The notes under the pieces: model-generated | What the model was told of the DNA's origin: nothing | Databases searched by the model: none | What the model saw: the letters and a program-made list of their open reading frames with translations, nothing else | From: Flavobacteriales bacterium | GTDB taxonomy: Bacteria > Bacteroidota > Bacteroidia > Flavobacteriales > Crocinitomicaceae | Direction of reading: 5' to 3' | NCBI GenBank assembly: GCA_947375085.1 | Contig: CANCEQ010000210.1 | Coordinates: 1-5,625 of the forward strand | DNA: 5,625 nt | Position numbers and translations under genes: made by a program | Shown here: positions 1-5,625 of the stretch, piece by piece | Layout: each line of letters starts with the position of its first letter | Position numbering within the stretch: the first letter of the stretch is position 1

Positions 1-581
1 ACATTTATCTCGTGCTTTTCAATCGCTCCTTCTAATTCAAATGGTTCATATCCTTCAAAATGAGTTGGTCTATATCTTGCGTATACTTTTGCTGTTAAAA
101 CAATTGGCTCTCCTTCGTATATTTTAGTTTTCGATTTTTCAATCACTCCAAATGCAGGTTTTTTCAATTGTTTCGCTGAAAAGTCACCTGGAGAAGTTGA
201 AATAGGTTCATCGCTTTCTATTTTAACTGTAACCGTGTTTGATTTGAAAACTTTCCTATCCTTTTTAATGTAAGCAGGGCCAAAAGTATAAACGCCCTCT
301 TTTTTCATCCTTCCTATATTGGATTTATAGAAAAAAGACGTCAACTTACCTGTATTTGCATCATATTCGGTTTCACTTCCTTGCATCAAAGCACCGCCTT
401 GAACAAAAGCAGAAGGTAAATCAATTGTAATGTTACCGCCCATGTTTGAAATTACTTTAACAGTAATCTCCTCTCCCACTTGCGCAACCTTTGGATCCAC
501 CATTAATTGAATCATCGGTTTCTGCGAATAACAAACACCGACTAATACAATAAATATGATACCTACTATTCTATTTAACAT
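1..581 (-). CDS. batD: BatD, N-terminal part (3' end outside window)
   Basis: The first 193 residues of a gene that runs off the left edge. The ATG at 581-579 lies 1 nt after the batC stop (TAAGATG), so translation is probably coupled. Residues 1-19 are a signal peptide (MLNRIVGIIFIVLVGVCYS). The cysteine at 17 is preceded by VGV, which is not a good lipobox, so signal peptidase I cleavage is more likely than lipidation. A first beta-sandwich domain covers about 22-122 (MIQLMVDPKVAQVGEEITVK, then YKSNIGRMKKEGVYTFGPAY and SNTVTVKIE), and a second begins near 143 (AFGVIEKSKTKIYEGEPIVL). The pattern of a hydrophobic strand, a GE(E/P)I/V turn and a YxFGPA-type segment is typical of BatD N-termini. 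The full BatD protein normally has several such domains and a C-terminal membrane helix, neither of which can be checked here. Operon position after batC supports the name. Confidence 0.93.
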   Translation of the reverse strand, partial: MLNRIVGIIFIVLVGVCYSQKPMIQLMVDPKVAQVGEEITVKVISNMGGNITIDLPSAFVQGGALMQGSETEYDANTGKLTSFFYKSNIGRMKKEGVYTFGPAYIKKDRKVFKSNTVTVKIESDEPISTSPGDFSAKQLKKPAFGVIEKSKTKIYEGEPIVLTAKVYARYRPTHFEGYEPFELEGAIEKHEIN

Positions 582-582
582 C

Positions 583-1236
583 TTACCAATCTTTTCCAGT
601 TGTTGCTTGACCTTTTTCTCCCTTGTTCTTCCCACTAAGTTTTTGCTTCGTTTCACTTTCTTGTTTTGAAAGTTTGTCTAGCATTCTATCCACCAATTTT
701 TGGTTTGGCGACTTATTTTGGGATTTATTTTCAGGTTGATTCTTTGATTTTGGATTTCCCTTTGGTTGATTTTGAGGTTTAGGATTAGATTTTGGATTGT
801 CTTTATTTTGTTTTTTCTTTAATTTTCGAATTGCTTCAGATAAATTATAGCGCGTTTGATTGTCATACGGATTATTACGTAAAGATGTTTTGTACGATTC
901 AATCGCTCCTTGATAATTTTGTTGTTTCATCCTACTATTTCCAATATTATGAAATTTTTGAGCATTTTTTAATTTATCTAATTTACCATTTGTTGGTTTT
1001 GTATAAATCTTTTCAGCATCAGCGAATGATTTTGACTTATATGCCGATTGCGCAATTTCGTTTGACAAATCAACACTTTTAGGTGCTATTTTTTGAGCTT
1101 TTCTATATAACTTCAATGCTTTTGGATATTCTTTTTGCTTATAGGCTTTTCGAGCATCATCCAACGTATCTCTCCATTGTTGAGAAAAACTCAACGAATA
1201 AATTAAAACAAATAATATAGTATATAAATACTTCAT
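583..1236 (-). CDS. batC: BatC, TPR protein with basic low-complexity tail
   Basis: A 217-residue protein beginning with a signal peptide (MKYLYTILFVLIYSLSFSQ, residues 1-19), so it is exported. TPR-like helical hairpins follow at about 25-58 (ARKAYKQKEYPKALKLYRKA), 56-89 (weaker) and 91-124 (FHNIGNSRMKQQNYQGAIES), with a capping helix at about 126-143. Residues about 140-182 are low-complexity and rich in Lys, Asn, Pro and Gln with imperfect repeats such as NPKSNPKPQNQPKGNPKSK. A short helix (LVDRMLDKLSKQESETKQKL, 181-200) and the C-terminal GKDW close the protein; this ending recurs in Bat TPR proteins as I recall. TPR domains are protein-binding scaffolds, so a role in assembling the periplasmic parts of BatA/BatB/BatD is likely but inferred. 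Its ATG overlaps the batB stop (ATGA) and its TAA lies 1 nt before the batD ATG. Confidence 0.92.
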   Translation of the reverse strand: MKYLYTILFVLIYSLSFSQQWRDTLDDARKAYKQKEYPKALKLYRKAQKIAPKSVDLSNEIAQSAYKSKSFADAEKIYTKPTNGKLDKLKNAQKFHNIGNSRMKQQNYQGAIESYKTSLRNNPYDNQTRYNLSEAIRKLKKKQNKDNPKSNPKPQNQPKGNPKSKNQPENKSQNKSPNQKLVDRMLDKLSKQESETKQKLSGKNKGEKGQATTGKDW

Positions 1237-2396
1237 TTCTTATTAACGATTTTATTTACCCAATCAAAACGTATACTTGTTCCTATTATATAAAGCATGT
1301 AGAAAAGTAATCCAAGAAATAATGGCAGTTGATATTTCGTTTCTTTCACATTAAACTCTAAACCATCTACTTTGGTTCGCTTCATTCGGTTAATTTGTGT
1401 TAAAAGGTCCGTTAAATTTGGAAATGGACTTGCACATACCATCGAATACCCTTTCGCTTTAGAAGCAATTTCGTGGATGAACTTATCATTCACTTTTGAA
1501 ACAATGGATTGACCATATTCATCTGTTTTATATCCTAATTCGGGACGAGTTGGATGATTTGGAACTAATCCACCTGATTCAGTACCTAAACCTAATACAC
1601 ATAACTGAATTTTATCTTTTATGATTCTGTTCAATACTTCGTTTGGATTTTCTTCGTGATTCTCTCCATCAGTCACTAAAATGATTCCTTTTGTTGCGTT
1701 TAACTTTGAAAACATCCCAACAGAAGTTGATAAAGCTTGTTCAATATTTGTCCCCTGATTCGAAATCATATTGGTTTGAATTTCATTGATAAACATTTTG
1801 GCTGCATAGTAATCATTTGTTAGTGGTAATTGCACATAAGCCCCACCTGCAAAAACAACAATCCCTAATCGTTCACCATGTAAATTATTAACCAATTGAA
1901 TCAAAGCTCTTTTCGATATTTCTAAACGTGATATGTTTTTATCTATATCTCTTGTATTCATTGAATTTGAAACATCAAGAGCGACTACTAATTCAGATGT
2001 ATCTGCAGACCCTTGTACTTTTTTATTTCCATAAACTGGTATTGCTAAAGCAATAATTATCAATACAATCGCATTTCTAAAAAAGAAAAATCGTATAAAA
2101 GTTTGAAAATTAGAAATAGGAAGTAAAAAATAGTGTCGCAATTTTGGTTGAATCCCTTTCGCAATTTTATTTATCTTCAATAATTTCTTAAAAAATAATC
2201 CTCCTATAGGTAACAAAATTAAATTCAACCAGAAAACATTCGGATATTTAAAAGCTAAATGGTCCAACGTGTTTTCATTTCCTACTGAATCATAAACTGA
2301 AATTGTCAATAAAAACAAACACCAGAAAATTACCTCCCAAACAAGTAAACTTGTTAAAATCAACCCTATTCTATATGTAAATTTAGAGCTACTCAT
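1233..2396 (-). CDS. batB: BatB-like vWA membrane protein with extra N-terminal helix
   Basis: From the ATG at 2396-2394 the protein has 387 residues. The vWA domain covers about 132-345, with MIDAS residues D141-V-S-N-S145, T216 (NQGTNIEQAL) and D243 (LVTDGENHEENP), and the family segments ERLGIVVFAGGAYVQLPLT and GYKTDEYGQSIVSKVN. Hydrophobic helices lie at about 10-32, 55-69, 109-123 and 357-375. The last three match the usual BatA/B plan; the first, with a short extracytoplasmic loop (33-54), is additional. Positive-inside reasoning still puts the vWA domain in the periplasm. Start choice: the frame is also open to a GTG at 2423-2421 that would add nine residues, but this would overlap batA by 35 nt, whereas the ATG gives a compact 8-nt overlap (ATGAGTAG) and GTG starts are rare in Bacteroidota. 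The stop overlaps the batC start as ATGA (1233-1236). Assignment as BatB rather than a second BatA rests on operon order and the TDGENHEE motif. Confidence 0.92.
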   Translation of the reverse strand: MSSSKFTYRIGLILTSLLVWEVIFWCLFLLTISVYDSVGNENTLDHLAFKYPNVFWLNLILLPIGGLFFKKLLKINKIAKGIQPKLRHYFLLPISNFQTFIRFFFFRNAIVLIIIALAIPVYGNKKVQGSADTSELVVALDVSNSMNTRDIDKNISRLEISKRALIQLVNNLHGERLGIVVFAGGAYVQLPLTNDYYAAKMFINEIQTNMISNQGTNIEQALSTSVGMFSKLNATKGIILVTDGENHEENPNEVLNRIIKDKIQLCVLGLGTESGGLVPNHPTRPELGYKTDEYGQSIVSKVNDKFIHEIASKAKGYSMVCASPFPNLTDLLTQINRMKRTKVDGLEFNVKETKYQLPLFLGLLFYMLYIIGTSIRFDWVNKIVNKK

Positions 2397-3420
2397 GTGT
2401 TCTAAATAAAATCGATTTAACACTCCAAGTTAATACTAAAAGTAACAATGCCCAATTTAAAAAACCGGATGGATTCGCCGGAGGGTCCGTTTGATAGCGC
2501 TTATCCAAAATTTTACGTTTTTCTAATTTTTCAATTTCTTTGTAAATAACTTTTAAACTCTCGTTATCTGTTGCTCTAAAATATTTACCTCCAGTAATAT
2601 CAGCGATACTTGTCAATGTTTTCTCATCGATTTCTACTGGAACATTTTCAAAACGAACTCCAAATGGAGTAATAATAGGCGAAAGAGCTTCACCATTTGT
2701 ACCCATTCCGATTGTATACACTCGAACATTTTTCGCTTTTGCTAATTCGGCAGCTGTTTCAGGTGAAATTTCTCCAGCACAATTACTTCCATCTGTTAAT
2801 AAAATAATCACTTTAGATGGTAATGAATCATTACGTAATCTAGAAACTGCTGTTCCTAAACCAGTTCCTATTGCTGTCCCTTGCTCTAAATCTTCACCTG
2901 TAACCTTGTCAATTTGATTTTTTAAAATCGTATAATCTAATGTTGTTGGACAAGCCGTAAATGCTTCACCGGCAAAAACTACTAAACCAATTCTATCACC
3001 CTTTCTTCCTTCAATAAACTCTTTTGCAACCATTTTGGAAGCTTCTAATCTGTTCGGTTCAAAATCTCTTGCGAACATGGATAATGAAACATCCATTGCA
3101 ATTACAATATCAATCCCGTTTTTATAGCTTTCGTTAAAGTTTTCATCAGAACTCCAATTAAACGGTTTGGCCAATGCAACAATCAATAAAACTAAAACAA
3201 AAGAATAAGAGCCTATGAAAATTTTTCTTACATCTGAAATCCAAACCGATTCTAACTGATTTTGTTCTGCTTCTGTTCTTGAAAACTTTACTTCTCCCGC
3301 TTTCTTTTTTTCATTTTTCCACATTAAATAGATGAAAAAAGGAACAAGTAATAACAACCACAACCAATGTGGAGCAAGAAAATCGTATTCCCAAAATAAT
3401 ATATTCCAATTATTCAGCAT
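2389..3420 (-). CDS. batA: BatA, membrane-anchored vWA protein
   Basis: A 343-residue protein with the standard BatA plan: a helix at about 18-34 (PHWLWLLLLVPFFIYLMW), a basic cytoplasmic loop, a second helix at about 67-85, a vWA domain at about 102-300, and a C-terminal helix at about 319-338. By the positive-inside rule the vWA domain faces the periplasm. The MIDAS looks complete: D110-V-S-L-S114, T182 (EQGTAIGTGLGTA) and D210 (LLTDGSNCAGEISP). The segments DRIGLVVFAGEAFTACPTT and GGKYFRATDNESL are characteristic of BatA. Only two cysteines occur, C157 and C214, both in loops near the metal site; at C214 relatives, as I recall, usually have Asn. The ATG at 3420-3418 lies inside the end of the upstream gene (11-nt overlap ATGCTGAATAA), implying coupled translation. 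The family is tied to Bacteroides aerotolerance; its molecular partners are not established. Confidence 0.95.
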   Translation of the reverse strand: MLNNWNILFWEYDFLAPHWLWLLLLVPFFIYLMWKNEKKKAGEVKFSRTEAEQNQLESVWISDVRKIFIGSYSFVLVLLIVALAKPFNWSSDENFNESYKNGIDIVIAMDVSLSMFARDFEPNRLEASKMVAKEFIEGRKGDRIGLVVFAGEAFTACPTTLDYTILKNQIDKVTGEDLEQGTAIGTGLGTAVSRLRNDSLPSKVIILLTDGSNCAGEISPETAAELAKAKNVRVYTIGMGTNGEALSPIITPFGVRFENVPVEIDEKTLTSIADITGGKYFRATDNESLKVIYKEIEKLEKRKILDKRYQTDPPANPSGFLNWALLLLVLTWSVKSILFRTHE

Positions 3421-4387
3421 CTTCTATTCCTAATGGTGATGTTTGTTCAACAATTTTTTTGGCTACTGATGAAAGTCGAATAACCGTAATTTCTTCTGGT
3501 TCAGACTTCGCAAATTTCACCATATCTGATTGATTCAAAATCTCTTCAATTTCATCAATCGTCAATACAGGGATTCCTTTTTTAGTCAGTAACAATTTAG
3601 ACTCATATGAAGTCTTCTCTATTAAACTTAAAGTATATCGTTTAGATAAATATTCTCTTAAAATAAAAGATAATTCAACATAGTGTTCTTTTAAAAGACC
3701 TTGCTTCCACAATTGTTTTTTCTCTAAATTCTCAATAGCTAAAATGGTTTTTTCTCTTATGGAAAGGGGGCGAACAACTTCAGTTAAAATCGGTTTTACT
3801 TTCTCTTTTTTACGTTTTCTTAATCGATAGAAAATAAATAATCCGACCAAAACAACTAGAACCGCATAAAACCACCATCCGTTTTGGGAATTAAATTCCT
3901 TTAGCGCTTCTTTGATAGAAAACTTTTTTGGTGGAAGTTTTACAAATGACTCTTTGATATCATATATATCTTGACCTTTTTTAGATTTTACTAAATCAAC
4001 TGAAAATGAAATAGATGGAAAATAATTAGCCTTTCCGTTAATTGTATATTTCACTGTCTGAATTTGAAAAAAACCTGAATCCCAAGGAGTTACTTTATAT
4101 GACCCAAACCATTCTCTCTTTCCTTTATTAATTAATATAGTATCTTCAAACGGCTCAACAATTTCAAGACTCGTTTTTTCTTTCTGATTTCTAGGATTTT
4201 GTGCCGCTAAATTTAATTTAAAAGGCTCAAAACTAACATTTTCACCATTTTTTAAAGTCACGTGATAAGTAACGACAAATTGTTCACCTACCAAAAGTTT
4301 ATTTTTATCTAGAATCGTTTGCCCTTCTTGTCCGAAAACAAAGAAACCAATCAAACTCAAACAAACTATGTAAATCCAATTTCTCAT
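3410..4387 (-). CDS. BatD/DUF4381-like single-pass membrane protein of the Bat operon
   Basis: A 325-residue protein with no standard gene name. Residues 1-19 (MRNWIYIVCLSLIGFFVFG) form a signal peptide. Residues about 22-135 look like a beta-sandwich domain resembling the repeats of BatD (LLVGEQFVVTYHVTL, WFGSYKVTPWDSGFFQI). A membrane helix spans about 171-188, followed by the basic stop-transfer stretch RLRKRKKEK. The rest, about 200-318, is helical and should be cytoplasmic; its HYVELSFILREYLSKRY and DMVKFAKSEP segments resemble the C-terminal part of DUF4381-type proteins at the same operon position in other phyla. Predicted topology is therefore periplasmic sensing or binding domain, one helix, cytoplasmic tail, suited to bridging MoxR/DUF58 in the cytoplasm and BatA/B/D outside. 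It overlaps the DUF58 gene by 4 nt (ATGA) and batA by 11 nt. The family link is by motif recall and needs a profile search; coding status is certain. Confidence 0.85.
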   Translation of the reverse strand: MRNWIYIVCLSLIGFFVFGQEGQTILDKNKLLVGEQFVVTYHVTLKNGENVSFEPFKLNLAAQNPRNQKEKTSLEIVEPFEDTILINKGKREWFGSYKVTPWDSGFFQIQTVKYTINGKANYFPSISFSVDLVKSKKGQDIYDIKESFVKLPPKKFSIKEALKEFNSQNGWWFYAVLVVLVGLFIFYRLRKRKKEKVKPILTEVVRPLSIREKTILAIENLEKKQLWKQGLLKEHYVELSFILREYLSKRYTLSLIEKTSYESKLLLTKKGIPVLTIDEIEEILNQSDMVKFAKSEPEEITVIRLSSVAKKIVEQTSPLGIEDAE

Positions 4388-5256
4388 TTTCCTCTTTGTT
4401 GGAATAGTGTAATTAAAGGTCTAATAAAATTATCGTCTGTTGAAATTGAAACATAATCAATTCCAGATTTTTTAAATTCACCAAATAATTTATTTTCTAA
4501 ATCTTTGTATCCGTTCAAATAATTCAACCTTACTTTTTCAGAATTTGTGTTCACCCAAGATGTTTTCCCTGATTCAGCATTATATAATTGAATCAATCCC
4601 ATTTTAGGAAGTTCGTATTCTGCAACATCACTCAATCGTATCGCTACCATATCGTGTTTTTTGTTACTTACTTTTAAACCTTCTATAAAGTTATTGTCAT
4701 CTATAAAATCACTGATCACAAACGATATACTTCTCTTTTTTTGTGTATTTCTAAAAAACTTTAAAGCTTCATTAATATTTGTCCCTTTACTTTTAGGCTT
4801 AAATTCTATTAATTCTCTTAATATTACCAATGCGTGTTTGCGACCTTTACCAGGTGCTATATACTTTTCTACTTGATCTGAAACGAAAATCGCTCCAACT
4901 TTATCATTGTTATTTATTGCTGAAAATGCTAAAACAGAAGCAATTTCTAAAGAAAGTTCTTTTTTTGATTTTTCAATCGTTCCAAACTCTTCAGAACCAG
5001 AAATATCAATTATTAACATGACCGTTAATTCTCTTTCTTCTTCAAACACCTTCACAAATGGACTATTGAAACGAGCAGTTACATTCCAATCAATCGTACG
5101 TACCTCATCCCCTATTTGATAATCTCGAACTTCGCTAAATGCCATACCTCTTCCTTTGAACGCCGAATGGTATTCTCCAGAAAAAACTTGTTTTGTCAAG
5201 CCTTTCGTCTTGATTTCAAGTCTTTGTATTTTTTTTAGAAGTTCTTTGGTATTCAT
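4384..5256 (-). CDS. DUF58 family protein (short form, vWA-like)
   Basis: A 290-residue protein with no signal peptide or membrane segment, so probably cytoplasmic. The DUF58 signature spans about residues 36-84: GRGMAFSEVRDYQIGDEVR, then IDWNVTARF, then FEEERELTVMLIID. It runs into a vWA-like fold with metal-site residues D84-I-S-G-S88, a candidate threonine at T159 (KGTNINEAL) and D183 (VISDFID), so the MIDAS looks intact. The length fits the short DUF58 form that sits beside moxR; longer DUF58 proteins carry N-terminal membrane helices, missing here. The start ATG at 5256-5254 follows an A-rich leader and the protein begins MNTKELLKKIQRLEIKTKGL, typical for the family. Its stop overlaps the next start as ATGA (4384-4387), so translation is coupled. 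A role as MoxR partner is inferred from family knowledge and gene order; the biochemical activity is unknown. Confidence 0.95.
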   Translation of the reverse strand: MNTKELLKKIQRLEIKTKGLTKQVFSGEYHSAFKGRGMAFSEVRDYQIGDEVRTIDWNVTARFNSPFVKVFEEERELTVMLIIDISGSEEFGTIEKSKKELSLEIASVLAFSAINNNDKVGAIFVSDQVEKYIAPGKGRKHALVILRELIEFKPKSKGTNINEALKFFRNTQKKRSISFVISDFIDDNNFIEGLKVSNKKHDMVAIRLSDVAEYELPKMGLIQLYNAESGKTSWVNTNSEKVRLNYLNGYKDLENKLFGEFKKSGIDYVSISTDDNFIRPLITLFQQRGK

Positions 5257-5273
5257 TTTTATATTTTTTGAAG

Positions 5274-5293
5274 TGGATGATCGCGATCATCCA
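5274..5293. repeat. Perfect 20-bp palindrome (inverted repeat) in the moxR-DUF58 spacer
   Basis: The bases TGGATGATCG followed by CGATCATCCA are exact reverse complements with no central spacer. As RNA from the minus strand this would fold as an 8-bp stem with a CGCG loop (or as a dimer site in DNA), ending 17 nt upstream of the DUF58 ATG. It is not followed by a T-run in either direction, so it is not an intrinsic terminator. It could be a protein-binding operator, an mRNA processing or stability hairpin, or a remnant of a small repeat element. It is also unusually GC-rich for this A+T-rich locus. Confidence 0.85.
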
Positions 5294-5315
5294 GTACTAC
5301 GCGATCAACCAGTAC
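5282..5315. repeat. 16-bp direct repeat, two copies 18 bp apart
   Basis: Copies at 5282-5297 (CGCGATCATCCAGTAC) and 5300-5315 (CGCGATCAACCAGTAC) differ at one base and are separated by TA. A third, much weaker relative may lie at 5316-5331 (about 11 of 16 bases agree when aligned). The first copy overlaps the right half of the palindrome, so the spacer looks built from repeated units. GATC occurs three times within 28 bp (5279, 5285, 5303). The repeat is certain; its function is unknown. Confidence 0.8.
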
Positions 5316-5355
5316 AGAAATCATCTAATACATCGCAATAAACAATCAATAATTA

Positions 5356-5625
5356 TTAAGGTACTTCAACTTTATTAATGATTTTTGAAATAATATCGTT
5401 TGCTGAAATATTTTCTGCTTCAGCTTCGTATGTCAAACCAATACGGTGACGCATTACATCTGGTGCAATTGCTCTCACATCTTCTGGAATAACAAATGCT
5501 CTATTTTGTAAAAAAGCAAAAGCTTTCGCTGCTAATGCAAGATTGATACTCGCTCTTGGCGAACAACCAAAGTCAATTAATGATTCTAAATGTCCAAGAC
5601 CATATTTTTGAGGAGTTCTTGTTGC
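5356..5625 (-). CDS. moxR: MoxR-family AAA+ ATPase, C-terminal fragment (5' end outside window)
   Basis: Only the last 89 residues are present; the gene enters from the right edge and ends at a TAA at 5358-5356. The translation begins ATRTPQKYGL and ends NKVEVP. It matches the C-terminal helical lid of MoxR ATPases: the sensor-2 arginine motif appears as GCSPRAS (residues 20-26 of the fragment), followed by INLALAAKAFAFLQNR, the VIPEDVRAIAPDVMRHRI block and LTYEAEAEN, all hallmarks of the family. The Walker A and B motifs lie outside the window. The usual motif in relatives is GASPRA, so the cysteine is a small deviation. MoxR proteins are cytoplasmic ATPases thought to act as chaperones or activators for vWA-domain proteins, and a DUF58 gene and two vWA genes follow on the same strand. 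The identification is secure; the specific client is inference. Confidence 0.95.
   Translation of the reverse strand, partial: ATRTPQKYGLGHLESLIDFGCSPRASINLALAAKAFAFLQNRAFVIPEDVRAIAPDVMRHRIGLTYEAEAENISANDIISKIINKVEVP

Larger units (their letters stand above)
5257..5355 (-). promoter_or_regulatory. moxR-DUF58 spacer (99 bp), possible post-transcriptional or regulatory element
   Basis: This is the only substantial non-coding gap in the window; all other junctions overlap or are 1 nt apart. It holds a 20-bp perfect palindrome and a 16-bp direct repeat (listed separately). Next to the DUF58 start lies an A-rich leader, AAAAAATATAAAA, directly before the ATG. I find no clear Shine-Dalgarno sequence, which is normal for Bacteroidota. 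I could not find a convincing flavobacterial promoter (TTG, about 17-20 nt, then TAnnTTTG) here, so read-through from moxR is the simpler model. That a control element sits here is inference from structure and position only. Confidence 0.4.

Noticed and set aside
1..581. BatD as a lipoprotein (cysteine at residue 17)
   Set aside because: The residues before the cysteine are VGV, which lacks the small residue normally required just before a lipobox cysteine; ordinary signal peptidase I cleavage fits better.
792..1082. Plus-strand open frame of 96 codons opposite batC
   Set aside because: It lies wholly antisense to a clear TPR gene; the translation is a low-complexity, Phe/Tyr/Leu-rich shadow of A/T-rich codons with no recognisable domain.
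4661..5119. Three overlapping plus-strand open frames opposite the DUF58 gene
   Set aside because: All are antisense to the conserved DUF58 coding sequence, overlap each other in different frames and show no family features.
5257..5293. Palindrome as a rho-independent terminator for moxR
   Set aside because: In the minus-strand direction the stem is followed by CTTCAAAAAATA, with no U-run in the transcript. The T-rich stretch seen on the plus strand lies on the wrong side for a plus-strand terminator too.
5156..5341. Plus-strand open frame crossing the DUF58 start and the repeat spacer, with a 6-residue quasi-repeat
   Set aside because: The peptide repeat simply reflects the 18-bp spacing of the DNA direct repeat, a multiple of three; most of the rest is antisense to DUF58.
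1..5625. The cluster as an undescribed defence or mobile system because of its AAA+ ATPase plus vWA pairing
   Set aside because: MoxR-vWA pairs do occur in defence-like ternary systems, but the gene order here and the BatA/B/C/D features match the known chromosomal Bat operon, with no mobile-element signatures or effector domains.

Overview
The window is one minus-strand gene cluster, read from the high coordinates down: the 3' end of a moxR AAA+ ATPase gene, a short DUF58 protein, a signal-peptide/one-TM protein of the BatD/DUF4381-like kind, batA, batB, batC and the 5' part of batD. This is the Bat (Bacteroides aerotolerance) operon layout known from Bacteroidota. The DNA is strongly A+T-rich, start codons are preceded by A/T-rich stretches rather than clear Shine-Dalgarno sites, and codons are A/T-ending. 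Together with operon order and protein features, this points to a Bacteroidota member, most likely of the Flavobacteriia/Flavobacteriales. Genus cannot be decided from the window.

Layout: 5356-5625, C-terminal 89 residues of MoxR. 5257-5355, a 99-bp spacer holding a perfect 20-bp palindrome and a 16-bp direct repeat. 4384-5256, DUF58. 3410-4387, BatD/DUF4381-like membrane protein. 2389-3420, batA. 1233-2396 (or 2423), batB. 583-1236, batC. 1-581, batD, running out of the window at its 3' end. From DUF58 to batD every junction is an overlap (4, 11, 8 and 4 nt) or a 1-nt gap, so those six genes almost certainly share one transcript and are translationally coupled. The moxR/DUF58 spacer is the only real gap.

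Likely teamwork, from family knowledge: MoxR is a chaperone-like AAA+ ATPase that acts with vWA-domain proteins. DUF58 is a soluble cytoplasmic vWA-like protein with an intact-looking metal site. BatA and BatB are inner-membrane proteins whose vWA domains are predicted to face the periplasm. The unnamed protein and BatD present beta-sandwich domains on the periplasmic side, and BatC is a secreted or periplasmic TPR scaffold with a basic low-complexity tail. Together they look like an envelope complex linking cytoplasmic ATPase activity to periplasmic protein interactions. Its biochemical role is not settled; aerotolerance, envelope stress and virulence have been proposed.

I see no mobile element, CRISPR array, RNA gene or sign of horizontal transfer, and I do not think this is a previously undescribed system. 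The points worth a second look are the palindrome/repeat spacer, the extra N-terminal membrane segment of BatB, the cysteine pair near the BatA metal site, and the poorly characterised protein between DUF58 and BatA.
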